The notes beneath the pieces were generated by a model, which did not search any database, was not told the DNA's origin, and worked only from the letters and a program-made list of their open reading frames with translations. Of a stretch of DNA of 64,000 nucleotides, positions 44,601-52,328 are shown one piece after another. The DNA comes from Flavobacterium palustre (GTDB taxonomy: Bacteria; Bacteroidota; Bacteroidia; Flavobacteriales; Flavobacteriaceae). Where the stretch lies: the NCBI RefSeq assembly GCF_014639535.1, contig NZ_BMGA01000004.1:124001-188000 (forward strand). The letters run 5' to 3'. Position numbers and translations under genes: made by a program. Position 1 is the first letter of the stretch. Every line of letters begins with the position of its first letter.

Positions 44601-45848
44601 TACGGTAGCATTAAATCCGGAACTTGAAGTTGCCATTTCACGGATATTAGAATTCAACAAGCCGCCACCTGTTAGAATTTGAGCCGGATTGTATCTGTTA
44701 TTGGAGTTATCCGAAGGCGAATCGGCCGGATTATTAAACATTCCTGTTGAAGGATCCAAAACCACTACTTCACTATCAGCCAATCCGGTTAGTTGTGATT
44801 CACCCAAATCCTGAAGCGCAATAACATTTCTAAGATTGTTAGAAGTTGTATTCAAACGTGTTTGTTTGTTGGTTACCCAAACCTCAATTCTTGTAATTTG
44901 CACCCGGCTGTCTATAAAAGGGTAACTTTTTAACGCAGCATCATATCGGTTTCTAAAGTACTGAGACAGGAAAAAGTGCCTGTCATTATCATAATCTAAA
45001 GCAAAAATATCAAAATCCTGAACAGTTCCTCCGTTTTGAGAAACTACCGTTTTAGTTTGTGATTTTTGTTCGGAATAAACCCCTGTAACCATCGTTTTTC
45101 CAAATTGCAATTGGGCTTTGACCCCAAACAAACTCTGTGCCCCCCTAATCAAAGAACTATTTAAAGGCATGCTTACATTTCCAACTTCTATTTTTTGAAT
45201 AATATCATCTTCTGTTGGAGCATATTCCAGTTTTAATAAATTTTGAAAAGCAAAAGTAGATTGGGTATCGTAATTAGCATTTACATTCAACCTTGTCCCT
45301 ACTTTTCCCATCAAACTCATACTAATCCTTTGATCAAAATCAAAAGCCAGATTGGATCTGTTTCTGGGTGAAAACGAGGGATTATCCTGTCTGGTAAAAC
45401 GTGCACCCATATCCATTTCAACAGAACCTGTCGGTTTAACATCAATGGTGTTACTTCCAAAAATAGATTCAAACAAGCCCGATTTCACATAATATCGGGG
45501 CAATAAATCTTTCTTAGCAGCTTCACTTCCTTCTTTTTTTCCGTCAATAGCATCCGATTTCTTTTTGAAATAATCTTTCATTGATTCTTTCAAAACCAAA
45601 TTTTCATATTCTTTGGGCGTTAATATTAAAGGATATTTAATTGAAAATCCATTGACTGAACTGGTGTAAATATAGCGATCTGTTTTAGGATCATAAGTAT
45701 ATGCCGACAGGATACTCTTAGGGTCTTTGATTTCAATTTTACCTAATGAATAGCCTTTTTTTGTTGTATCCTGAACGACTTCATTTACTTGAGCCGGTGA
45801 TACAAAACCACATAATAAAACCGCTAAAAAAATACAGATTTTATACAT
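38631..45848 (-). CDS. sprA: SprA, outer-membrane translocon of the type IX secretion system
   Basis: A 2405-residue outer-membrane protein, the huge beta-barrel (SprA/Sov) through which type IX secretion cargo crosses the outer membrane; needed for gliding adhesin and enzyme export in this phylum. Signal peptide MYKICIFLAVLLCGFVSPAQ; the mature part begins with the family text and contains many beta-barrel strands with aromatic-ended segments throughout, ending IRSGFTLRYNFGN with no detectable secretion tail. Size fits known SprA (about 2400). It sits 21 bases after ruvA and is followed by gcvH, the arrangement I recall from Flavobacterium. No internal frameshift is seen over 7.2 kb. Confidence 0.95.
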   Translation of the reverse strand: MYKICIFLAVLLCGFVSPAQVNEVVQDTTKKGYSLGKIEIKDPKSILSAYTYDPKTDRYIYTSSVNGFSIKYPLILTPKEYENLVLKESMKDYFKKKSDAIDGKKEGSEAAKKDLLPRYYVKSGLFESIFGSNTIDVKPTGSVEMDMGARFTRQDNPSFSPRNRSNLAFDFDQRISMSLMGKVGTRLNVNANYDTQSTFAFQNLLKLEYAPTEDDIIQKIEVGNVSMPLNSSLIRGAQSLFGVKAQLQFGKTMVTGVYSEQKSQTKTVVSQNGGTVQDFDIFALDYDNDRHFFLSQYFRNRYDAALKSYPFIDSRVQITRIEVWVTNKQTRLNTTSNNLRNVIALQDLGESQLTGLADSEVVVLDPSTGMFNNPADSPSDNSNNRYNPAQILTGGGLLNSNIREMATSSSGFNATVIEGQDYSKLENARKLTTNEFTYHPQLGYISLQQRLSNDEILAVAYEYTIGDQVYQVGEFGNDGVDATLVTGTPQSTQAVITQSLILKMLKSNLTNVKNPVWNLMMKNIYQIPGAYQIKQEDFRFNILFTDPSPLNYISPVPGSSFPSNPSPENKVAETPLLNVFNLDKLNYNNDRQIGGDGFFDFVPGLTMDAQNGRIIFTAKEPFGELLFSKLANPNSAEDYNNSTTYNPNQAKYVFRSMYRNTQSGALQDSEKNKFLLRGRYKSSAGDGIPIGAFNVPQGSVVVTAGGRILVEGVDYSVNYQLGRVQILDPSLQASNTPINVSLENNSIFGQQTRRFMGVNVEHKFSDKFTLGGTFLKMTERPFTQKSNYGQESVNNTIFGFNTNFSTEVPFFTRLANMLPNVDTDVPSNLSIRGEIAFLKPDTPKADQFNGESTLYVDDFEGSQSTIDMRSAYAWSLASTPEENTNSAYNFNAKANDLTYGHKRSKLAWYTIDPVFYVQRPSGISNDDISLNATRRVYSRELYPTLDIAQGQTQVINTLDLTYYPSERGPYNNNPSFNLNPKENFGGIMRSISSTNFEQGNVEYIQFWVLDPYVGNGSAASTNTGKIYFNLGEISEDILKDGRKQYENGLGPDQVLVNPRPIWGDVPASQSLIYTFDANTQNRKNQDVGLDGLSNNTEAVVYDNFNSEPDPAADDYTFYLNASGGVKERYKNYNGVDGNSAVDINDPNRGATTFPDVEDVNRDNTMNTINAYYEYSIDMKPGMQVGQNFVTDVREADVTLPNGGTTTARWIQFKIPVSQPQNKIGSIEDFRSIRFMRMFMTGFEDEVTMRFGALDLVRGEWRRYVTTLDPNDPNVDDDNTELDVTAVNVQENDTRCPVNYITPPGVQREQLYNNNTLINQNEQSLSLRVAGDGLEVDDSRAVFKNVSVDMRQFKKLKMFLHAESLKGEIPLADDQMVGFIRFGNDFTQNFYQIEIPLKVTETTDGVCKYTADGVWPEANEIDLSLSLLTQLKVQAMSVDASTLPLDGIYYKNEDELDGSLANKSNKLRLGIKGNPNFGLVRTLMVGIKSNESHQKIKGEVWFNELRLAEMDNRGGMAAVLNVDTNFADLATISATGKMSTVGFGTIEQGPNERSREDIQQYNIVTNINLGKLLPNKWGINLPFNYSVGEETIKPEYDPFNQDIKLKQLLSETSNADERANLRNRAIDYTKRTSINFIGVRKQRAAEQKPHIYDPENFTFSQSFNKVEHHDYEVEDYLDQQASTSVDYAYTFENKAVEPFKKTKFMKKSAYWKLLSDFNFNFLPSNVTFNTNINRQYNRQQFRQVENVPGLELNPLYRRNFGFNYNYGFNYNLTKSLKFSYAASTNNLVKNYLDQDDQPIDSFSIWDSYWDIGDPNRHTQQLIVNYDIPINKIPLFGFVKANYSYTGDYSWQKSANALSEIEVGGTAYNLGNTVQNARTNNLNATFNMDMLYKYLGLSKKPKIAARPTVAPRPGQKITSVPVKPQAQANPFVDGLLGVLTSVKNIQINYSENSGTLLPGYMPSIGFLGSSRPSLGFIFGSQDDVRYEAAKNGWLTTYQEFNQNYTQVSNKVLRATANVDLFPDFKIDLTMDRSLSENYSEQYDVATNGVYNSRSPYNYGMFSISTVLIKTAFSQSNEFSSAAFDDFRSNRLLVANQLAAERYGSIVPRYDAAALPAENTSAPETDLANPNNPERKKIITNDGFPIGFGKSNQAVLLPAFIAAYSGADASNVSTSIFRNFPIPNWTVKYNGLMRYNMFKKTFKRFSLQHSYRASYTINQYRSNFDYDKDPGGTDDNGNFFNKTIMSNVNLVEQFNPLLRMDFELKNSLKVLTEIKKDRALSMSFDNNLLTEVKGVEYVVGLGYRFKNVVFSSRLADNPTGVIKGDINLKADLSYRNNQTIVRYLDYDNNQLAGGQNLWSLKVTADYSFSKNLTAIFYYDHSFSKAVISTSFPITNIRSGFTLRYNFGN

Positions 45849-45869
45849 ACAATTGGTTTTTACTATGCT

Positions 45870-46451
45870 TTATAAGCTTTTTAATGCTTGTTTGATAATA
45901 GATTCTACAGATGCCTCCGGATTCTCCTTTATGATTTTATCGATAAGCTTTTCTGAAGATTTTTTAACAAATCCTAAAACTTCTAATGCTGATAAAGCTT
46001 CATCTCTGTTGGTATTATTTTGCATAACTGAAACTTCATCCAAATCATACAATTTCAACACCTTGTCTTTTAAATCTAAAATTACTCTTTGCGCTGTTTT
46101 ACTTCCAATTCCTTTTATAGACTGAATCGTACTCACATCACCCGATGCTATTGCATTAGTAATTTGTTTTGGATCTAATGATGACAACATGGTTCTTGCA
46201 ATTCCTGCACCTATACCCGAAACCGAAATCAGTAATTTAAAAATCTCTCTTTCTGACTTCTCAACAAAACCAAATATAGTATGTGCATCTTCTTTTATCT
46301 GAAGATGAGTAAACACTTTTATAAAATCTGACGCAGGAAGTAAAGAATAAGTATGTAATGATATGTGAACTTCATAACCCACACCTCCACAATCAATAAC
46401 AATTTGTGTTGGCGATTTTTCTACCAACTTCCCCTGTAAATGTGCAATCAT
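45870..46451 (-). CDS. ruvA: Holliday junction branch migration protein RuvA
   Basis: A 193-residue DNA junction-binding protein. MIAHLQGKLVEKSPTQIVID is the OB-fold start; helix-hairpin-helix motifs are LISVSGIGAGIARTML (near 72-87) and IQSIKGIGSKTAQRVI (near 108-123); the flexible C-terminal RuvB-binding domain (EALSALEVLGF...) follows. It works with RuvB (48131-49153). It probably starts an operon with sprA, as only 21 bases separate them. Confidence 0.95.
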   Translation of the reverse strand: MIAHLQGKLVEKSPTQIVIDCGGVGYEVHISLHTYSLLPASDFIKVFTHLQIKEDAHTIFGFVEKSEREIFKLLISVSGIGAGIARTMLSSLDPKQITNAIASGDVSTIQSIKGIGSKTAQRVILDLKDKVLKLYDLDEVSVMQNNTNRDEALSALEVLGFVKKSSEKLIDKIIKENPEASVESIIKQALKSL

Positions 46452-46542
46452 CTAATATTTTTTTGTAAAATATATTTTAAATTCCTCTTCCTAATTTTCT
46501 GCTAGTTTCCCACTTGCGGTTATAGCAGTTTTATCTTATATA

Positions 46543-46550
46543 CAAAGATA
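46543..46550 (-). promoter_or_regulatory. Promoter -7 box of ruvA-sprA
   Basis: Minus strand TATCTTTG matches TAnnTTTG, 92 bases before the ruvA ATG. No good upstream TTTG box is seen, so this is tentative. Confidence 0.4.
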
Positions 46551-46617
46551 GAAGTCTTAACTTAAAAAGTTAACATTTTCATAATTCTTTTATAAGAATC
46601 TAAAAAATGATAACATA

Positions 46618-46640
46618 AAAAAAGCCACAAAATTGTGGCT
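46618..46640 (-). terminator. Terminator of the CBS-domain gene
   Basis: AGCCACAA-AA-TTGTGGCT stem followed on the minus strand by a run of T, 28 bases after the stop. Confidence 0.8.
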
Positions 46641-46667
46641 AAAGATCTTTTATTTACAAAATTAAAA

Positions 46668-47102
46668 CTAAACCTGACTTCCATTAATATAAGAATCTAA
46701 TAAATGAATTGTTTCTTTCTGTTTTTCGATAATCACTTTCACAACATCTCCAATAGAAATCAATCCTATGACTCTATTATCATCCACAACAGGAAGGTGT
46801 CGAATTTTATTAGAACTCATCAATTCCATACAATAATCTAAATCGTCTGTAGGTTTCACAGTAATCACTTTGCTTACCATGATTTCCTGAACCAAAGTAC
46901 TCTTGGAAGATTTTCCTTTAAGAACAATTTTTCTGGCATAATCTCTCTCAGACAAAATACCTTTTAACAAATCATCTTCAATAACGAGTATTGCACCTAT
47001 GTTTTTCTCACCCATTATCTTAACAGCATCATAAACGCTAATAGTCGAAACGATTGAATACACTGTATCCCCTTTCGTGCTTAATATTTGATTTACAGTC
47101 AT
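46668..47102 (-). CDS. CBS-domain pair protein
   Basis: A 144-residue cytosolic protein consisting of two CBS domains (about 8-60 and 72-130): TISVYDAVKIMGEKNIGAILVIEDDLLKGILSERDYARK, and VKPTDDLDYCMELMSSNKIRHLPVVDDNRVIGLISIGDVVK. Paired CBS modules bind adenosine nucleotides and sense energy state, usually to regulate another protein; no such partner is fused here. The frame continues 14 codons upstream but MTVNQILSTKGD is the natural start. A terminator follows. Confidence 0.88.
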   Translation of the reverse strand: MTVNQILSTKGDTVYSIVSTISVYDAVKIMGEKNIGAILVIEDDLLKGILSERDYARKIVLKGKSSKSTLVQEIMVSKVITVKPTDDLDYCMELMSSNKIRHLPVVDDNRVIGLISIGDVVKVIIEKQKETIHLLDSYINGSQV

Positions 47103-47186
47103 ATTGAAAATTTTTAGAATAATAAATTTAAAAAAAATTAACAAAAAACCGTTCGAGAATAATTTAATTTTAAAGGGGTATTTTTA

Positions 47187-48110
47187 TTATTCTTTTAAAA
47201 AATTAACATTTCTACTCAAACCTTGAAACTTAGTTCGCTTAACTGCTGAGTCTTTAAAAACGATTTTAAAGGTTTCTTCCGTCATTTCTTCCCAATCTTT
47301 TTTAGTCATTGAAAGCAAAGCCGGATTAGGATTAAACAAAGGCTCATTATGACTTTTTGAAAATCGGTTCCAAGGACAAACATCCTGACAGGTATCACAT
47401 CCAAAGACCCAGTCATCAAAATGCCCTTTCATTTCGTTAGGAATATTTTCTTTGAGTTCTATTGTAAAATAAGAAATACATTTGCTGCCATCAACAACAT
47501 AAGGAGAAATAATGGCTTGTGTAGGACAGGCATCGATGCAAGCAGTACAACTGCCACAATGATTGGTGACAGGATGATCGTATTCTAAATCTAGATCGAT
47601 AATTAATTCGGCTATAAAATAAAAAGAACCTACTTTTTGAGTCAATAAATTACTGTTTTTCCCAATCCAGCCTAAACCGCTTTTGGCAGCCCAGGCCTTG
47701 TCTAAAACTGGCGCAGAATCCACAAACGCACGACCCGAAACTTCACCTATATTTTCTTGAATTGAGAAAAGAAGTTCTTTTAATTTTTCCTTTATGACAA
47801 AGTGATAATCTTTGCCATAAGAATATTTGGAGATCTTATACGAATCGGAAATTTGTTCTTTTTCCGGATAATAATTCAGTAATAGAGATACCACACTTTT
47901 AGCATCATCAACAAGTAAAGTAGGATTAAGCCGTTTGTCAAAATGATTTTCCATATAACTCATTTTGCCATTTAGGTTTTTATTCAACCAGTTTTCTAAT
48001 CTTGGTGCTTCCTCTTCTAAAAAACCTGCCTTAGATATACCACAAGATAAAAATCCGAGGCGTTTGGCTTCGGATTTTATAAGCTGTGAATATTTGTTTC
48101 TTAAGTCTAT
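47187..48110 (-). CDS. queG: Epoxyqueuosine reductase QueG, start codon uncertain (possibly ATA)
   Basis: Final enzyme of queuosine tRNA modification, a B12-dependent iron-sulfur reductase. Ferredoxin-like clusters are [12 protein letters not shown] and [32 protein letters not shown] is the catalytic-domain block. The first ATG or TTG in frame is far inside (TTG at 47987), yet the preceding 41 codons in the same frame encode the conserved QueG N-terminus ([30 protein letters not shown]). No ATG, GTG or TTG lies before it. An ATA (48110), ATC (48113) or ATT (48119) gives 307-310 residues, the family size. ATA would be an ATG with one changed base. It follows ruvB by about 20 bases. Confidence 0.8.
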   Translation of the reverse strand: MDLRNKYSQLIKSEAKRLGFLSCGISKAGFLEEEAPRLENWLNKNLNGKMSYMENHFDKRLNPTLLVDDAKSVVSLLLNYYPEKEQISDSYKISKYSYGKDYHFVIKEKLKELLFSIQENIGEVSGRAFVDSAPVLDKAWAAKSGLGWIGKNSNLLTQKVGSFYFIAELIIDLDLEYDHPVTNHCGSCTACIDACPTQAIISPYVVDGSKCISYFTIELKENIPNEMKGHFDDWVFGCDTCQDVCPWNRFSKSHNEPLFNPNPALLSMTKKDWEEMTEETFKIVFKDSAVKRTKFQGLSRNVNFLKE

Positions 48111-48130
48111 GATATAAATAAATTGGTTCT

Positions 48131-49153
48131 TTAAAAAAGCCCTCCCTGAATATTTGCCCTGACTTTTCCTAAATGCCTATAAGCTTTCTCGGTAACTTCA
48201 CGTCCACGTGGAGTACGCATGATAAAACCTTCCTGAATTAAAAAGGGCTCGTAAACTTCCTCAATCGTTTCACTGCTTTCGGAAACTGCGGTTGCCAGAG
48301 TAGTCAATCCCACAGGCCCACCTTTGAATTTATCAATAATCGTATTCAGGATTTTATTATCCATTTCGTCCAATCCATGGGCATCAACGTGCAATGCTTT
48401 TAAGGCATATTTCGAAATTTCGATATCAATAGTACCGTTTCCTTTTATTTGGGCAAAATCACGAACTCTTCTCAACAAAGCGTTGGCAATCCTCGGTGTT
48501 CCCCTGCTTCTTCCTGCAATTTCAATAGCCGCTTCCATAGAAATAGGCATTTTCAAAATAGAAGCGCTTCGCTGTACAATCGTAGTCAATAATTCTACTG
48601 TATAATATTGTAATCTGGAAGAAATACCAAAACGTGCACGCATAGGTGCTGTCAAAAGACCTGAACGGGTTGTAGCTCCAATTAAGGTAAATGGATTCAG
48701 ATTAATTTGAACCGTTCGCGCATTAGGCCCCGATTCAATCATAATATCAATCTTAAAATCTTCCATAGCCGAATACAAATATTCTTCGACTACAGGACTC
48801 AAACGATGGATTTCGTCAATAAACAAAACATCTCTTTCTTCAAGATTAGTCAGTAAACCTGCTAAATCTCCAGGCTTATCCAATACAGGACCAGAAGTTA
48901 TCTTGATTCCAACTCCTAATTCATTAGCTAAAATATTTGCTAAAGTCGTTTTCCCTAGTCCCGGAGGTCCATGAAACAAAGCATGATCTAAAGCTTCATT
49001 ACGTTGATTAGCCGCAGCCACAAAAACTTTGAGATTTTCTAAAACCTGATCTTGTCCTGCAAAATCATCAAAAGAAAGCGGTCTTAATCTTTTTTCAAGA
49101 TCAAGCTCTTCCGAATTAAATCGTTTGTTTGTTGGGTCTAAATTTTCATTCAT
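48131..49153 (-). CDS. ruvB: Holliday junction branch migration helicase RuvB
   Basis: A 340-residue AAA+ motor. Walker [10 protein letters not shown] near 65, Walker [12 protein letters not shown] near 118, sensor/arginine-finger block [19 protein letters not shown] near 168-186, and the C-terminal winged-helix ([17 protein letters not shown]). Together with RuvA it drives branch migration. It is followed 20 bases later by queG. The family is certain. Confidence 0.97.
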   Translation of the reverse strand: MNENLDPTNKRFNSEELDLEKRLRPLSFDDFAGQDQVLENLKVFVAAANQRNEALDHALFHGPPGLGKTTLANILANELGVGIKITSGPVLDKPGDLAGLLTNLEERDVLFIDEIHRLSPVVEEYLYSAMEDFKIDIMIESGPNARTVQINLNPFTLIGATTRSGLLTAPMRARFGISSRLQYYTVELLTTIVQRSASILKMPISMEAAIEIAGRSRGTPRIANALLRRVRDFAQIKGNGTIDIEISKYALKALHVDAHGLDEMDNKILNTIIDKFKGGPVGLTTLATAVSESSETIEEVYEPFLIQEGFIMRTPRGREVTEKAYRHLGKVRANIQGGLF

Positions 49154-49290
49154 GTAACAAAGATAGACAAAGTAATCAGTTTGTAAAACAGTTAAATTTC
49201 AAATAAAAAATTCCAAATCTCAATGTACAACTAAACATCATTTGAATTTGGAATTTAAAACATTACTATTTTTTATTTCTTGGAATAACA

Positions 49291-49320
49291 AAAAAGACCC
49301 TCTTTTCAGAAGGTCTTTTT
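49291..49320 (-). terminator. Terminator of the respiratory operon
   Basis: AAAAAGACC pairs with GGTCTTTTT around a 12-base loop (49291-49299, 49312-49320), 10 bases beyond the last oxidase gene. The rest of the 176-base gap holds AATTCCAAAT/TTTGGAATTT repeat-like text at about 49197-49258 and no gene. Confidence 0.8.
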
Positions 49321-49329
49321 AAAATATTT

Positions 49330-51126
49330 TTAGTGGTGTAAAACTGATTCACCTGGTTTCATTGGAACAGTTTGAGGAACAAAATCCTCTTCGTGCTCAG
49401 GGTTACTGTAATCGTAAGCCCATCTGTGAACTTCAGGAATTTCACCTGGCCAGTTACCGTGAATGTGTTCTACAGGAGTAGTCCATTCTAAAGTAGTAGA
49501 TTTCCATGGATTTTGTACTGCTTTTTTACCGTAGAAAATACTGCTAAAGAAGTTGTACAAGAATACTAATTGGAAAGCTCCACCAACTAATGCAAATGTT
49601 GTAATTAACACGTTAACATTTTGCAAATCGTCAAATAACGGGAAGTTAGTGTTTGTATAGTAACGTCTTGGTAAACCAGCTAATCCAATAAAGTGCATTG
49701 GGAAGAAAACTCCATAAGCACAAACAGCGGTAATCCAAAAGTGAACGTAACCTAAATTTTTATTTAACATTCTACCGTACATTTTCGGGAACCAGTGGTA
49801 AATACCGGCAAACATTCCGTAAAGTGCAGAGATACCCATTACTAAGTGAAAGTGAGCAATTACAAAGTAAGTATCATGAACGTTAATATCTAAAGTACTA
49901 TCTCCTAAAATGATTCCTGTTAAACCTCCGGTAATGAAAGTAGAAACCATTCCAATAGAGAATAACATAGCAGGATTTAATTGTAAGTTACCTTTCCACA
50001 AAGTTGTAATCCAGTTGAACGCTTTTACAGCAGATGGAATTGCAATTAATAATGTAGTAAATGTAAATACAGATCCTAAGAATGGATTCATACCTGAAAT
50101 AAACATGTGGTGACCCCAAACAATTGTAGATAAAAACGCAATTGCAAGAACTGACATAATCATCGCTCTGTAACCAAAGATTGGTTTACGAGAGTTGGTA
50201 GCCATAATTTCAGATACCAGACCCATCGCAGGCAAGATTACAATATAAACCTCAGGGTGACCTAAGAACCAGAATAAATGTTCAAACAATACCGGAGAAC
50301 CTCCTTGGTAGTGTAAAACTTCACCAGCAATATAAATATCAGATAAGAAGAATGAAGTACCAAAACTTCTATCGAAAATCAACAATAATGCTGCAGATAA
50401 TAATACAGGGAACGAAATAACACCAATAATAGCTGTTACGAAGAATGTCCAGATTGTAAGAGGAAGTCTTGTCATAGACATTCCTTTAGTTCTTAAGTTG
50501 ATAACAGTTACGATGTAATTTAAAGACCCCATCAAAGATGATGCGATAAATAAAGCCATCGATACTAACCAAAGTGTCATACCAGCACCTGATCCAGGAA
50601 TTGCCTGTGGTAAAGCACTTAATGGCGGATAAATTGTCCAACCTGCTGATGCAGGACCAGCTTCTACAAACAATGAACTTAACATTACTACGGCTGACAA
50701 GAAAAACAACCAGTAAGAAATCATATTCATAAACCCGGATGCCATGTCTCGGGCACCAATTTGAAGCGGAATCAATAAGTTACTAAAAGTACCACTCAGT
50801 CCGGCTGTCAATACAAAGAATACCATGATGGTACCGTGAATAGTAACTAAGGCAAGATAAACATCGTTAGCCATAACACCTTCCGGAGCAAATTTATCAC
50901 CTAATAAAACGTTGAAAATTTTAAAAGATTCTTCTGGCCATGCTAATTGCATTCTAAATAGCAAAGACATACTAATACCAATAACTCCCATAATAATACC
51001 TGTAATAAGGTATTGTTTAGCAATCATTTTATGATCAATACTAAAGATATATTTAGTAATGAATGTCTCTTTATGGTGGTGTTCGTGTTCGTGATCGTGA
51101 GCGTGATCGTGACCTTCTGCTGACAT
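49330..51126 (-). CDS. ctaD: Cytochrome c oxidase subunit I
   Basis: A 598-residue haem-copper oxidase subunit, inner membrane, 12 or more helices, reducing oxygen to water. Haem and copper ligands visible: TIHGTIMVFF (haem His), LFWFLGHPEVYIVILPAMG (CuB His-Tyr cross-link), TIVWGHHMFISG (two CuB His) and YFVIAHFHLVMGISALYG (haem a3 and a ligands). The N-terminus is unusually His/Glu-rich (GHDHAHDHEHEHHH), perhaps metal-handling. It is the last gene of the act-cox operon, 31 bases after subunit II. Confidence 0.96.
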   Translation of the reverse strand: MSAEGHDHAHDHEHEHHHKETFITKYIFSIDHKMIAKQYLITGIIMGVIGISMSLLFRMQLAWPEESFKIFNVLLGDKFAPEGVMANDVYLALVTIHGTIMVFFVLTAGLSGTFSNLLIPLQIGARDMASGFMNMISYWLFFLSAVVMLSSLFVEAGPASAGWTIYPPLSALPQAIPGSGAGMTLWLVSMALFIASSLMGSLNYIVTVINLRTKGMSMTRLPLTIWTFFVTAIIGVISFPVLLSAALLLIFDRSFGTSFFLSDIYIAGEVLHYQGGSPVLFEHLFWFLGHPEVYIVILPAMGLVSEIMATNSRKPIFGYRAMIMSVLAIAFLSTIVWGHHMFISGMNPFLGSVFTFTTLLIAIPSAVKAFNWITTLWKGNLQLNPAMLFSIGMVSTFITGGLTGIILGDSTLDINVHDTYFVIAHFHLVMGISALYGMFAGIYHWFPKMYGRMLNKNLGYVHFWITAVCAYGVFFPMHFIGLAGLPRRYYTNTNFPLFDDLQNVNVLITTFALVGGAFQLVFLYNFFSSIFYGKKAVQNPWKSTTLEWTTPVEHIHGNWPGEIPEVHRWAYDYSNPEHEEDFVPQTVPMKPGESVLHH

Positions 51127-51157
51127 ATATTAAACTTTAAATTTTCTTAATAAATTA

Positions 51158-52309
51158 TTATTTAACAGCAACTTCATTAGCAGCAGCTGCTAGTGTATCA
51201 TTGCTTTTAGCTTCTCCTGATGCGTCATCAGCAGGTTTTTCTAATGAAGCTTTCACCTCATTAACTAAAGTAGTTTTATCTGCTAACCATTTTTTGTAAT
51301 CTTCAGGTGTATCAACCACAACTTTCATTTGCATATTGTAGTGAGAAGAACCACAAATTTTATTACAAAGCAACAAATAATCAAAAGTATAAGGATCTAA
51401 ACCCGGAAGACCTTTAGCAATTAACTCAACACTTTGCTTCGCTCTTAATTCATTGATATGAGCCACTTTTTCAATCATATAAGGTAACTCTCTATACTCA
51501 GCAGTCGTGTAAGTAGGAGTAAAAGCAAATTCAGTAACCATACCAGGCACACAGTTCATTTGTGCTCTAAAGTGTGGAAAATAAGCTGAGTGCAATACGT
51601 CTTGAGAACGGAACTTAAAAAGTACTTTTTTACCTTTTGGTATGTGTAATTCAGAAACCACAATATCATCTTGTGCATTTGGATCAGCTAAATCAACACC
51701 TAAAGCATTTACACCTTCAATATATCTAACATTAGCCTTACCTAAAACATTATCTTCACCAGCTAATCTTGCTGTCCATTTAAATTGTTGAGCGTATAAT
51801 TCGATTACGATAGTATCCTCATCTTCATCAACAAACATAATATTAGTCCAGGCATACAATCCGTAAAGAATCAAACCAGCTAATGTAATTGCAGGAATAA
51901 TACTCCATAGAGCTTCTAACTTGTTATTATCAGCAAAATACAAAGCTTTTTGATCTTTTTTACCTTTATATTTAAAAGCAAAATAATGTAATAACACCTG
52001 AGTAATTGCCTGAACAGTAAAAATTAAAACCCAGGTAATATTCATTAATCTGTCCACTTCTGTCCCGTGTTCAGAAGCAGGAGTATGAAGAGGTAAATTA
52101 CCCCAGGCTAACAAACCATATATTGTAAATACATATAAGAATGCTAAAAAACCAAACATCAAATATCCTTGAATATTATTGTCTTTATCATTAGCTACCT
52201 GAGAACTATCTGAAGAAGAACCCACTTGAGTAAGGTCGAATATTTTAGTCAATTGCCATAAAGCAACAGCTAATAAAACTAAAACTATAATTACCAACAA
52301 ACTTGTCAT
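51158..52309 (-). CDS. ctaC: Cytochrome c oxidase subunit II
   Basis: A 383-residue membrane protein with two to three N-terminal helices and a periplasmic cupredoxin domain. The binuclear CuA site is complete: the loop LLCNKICGSSHYNMQM gives Cys-x3-Cys-x3-His-x2-Met, and the upstream His is in QDVLHSAYFPHFR. An extra N-terminal helix (residues 1-20) precedes the usual pair. No haem c motif is fused. The electrons come from the ACIII cytochrome c, next in the operon. The C-terminal 50 residues are acidic and low in complexity. Confidence 0.94.
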   Translation of the reverse strand: MTSLLVIIVLVLLAVALWQLTKIFDLTQVGSSSDSSQVANDKDNNIQGYLMFGFLAFLYVFTIYGLLAWGNLPLHTPASEHGTEVDRLMNITWVLIFTVQAITQVLLHYFAFKYKGKKDQKALYFADNNKLEALWSIIPAITLAGLILYGLYAWTNIMFVDEDEDTIVIELYAQQFKWTARLAGEDNVLGKANVRYIEGVNALGVDLADPNAQDDIVVSELHIPKGKKVLFKFRSQDVLHSAYFPHFRAQMNCVPGMVTEFAFTPTYTTAEYRELPYMIEKVAHINELRAKQSVELIAKGLPGLDPYTFDYLLLCNKICGSSHYNMQMKVVVDTPEDYKKWLADKTTLVNEVKASLEKPADDASGEAKSNDTLAAAANEVAVK

Positions 52310-52328
52310 CTGTTTATCTCTTTAAAAA

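Noticed and set aside
49196-49258. CRISPR-like repeats.
   Set aside because: Only loose AATTCCAAAT/TTTGGAATTT similarity, no regular spacing or spacers, no cas genes.
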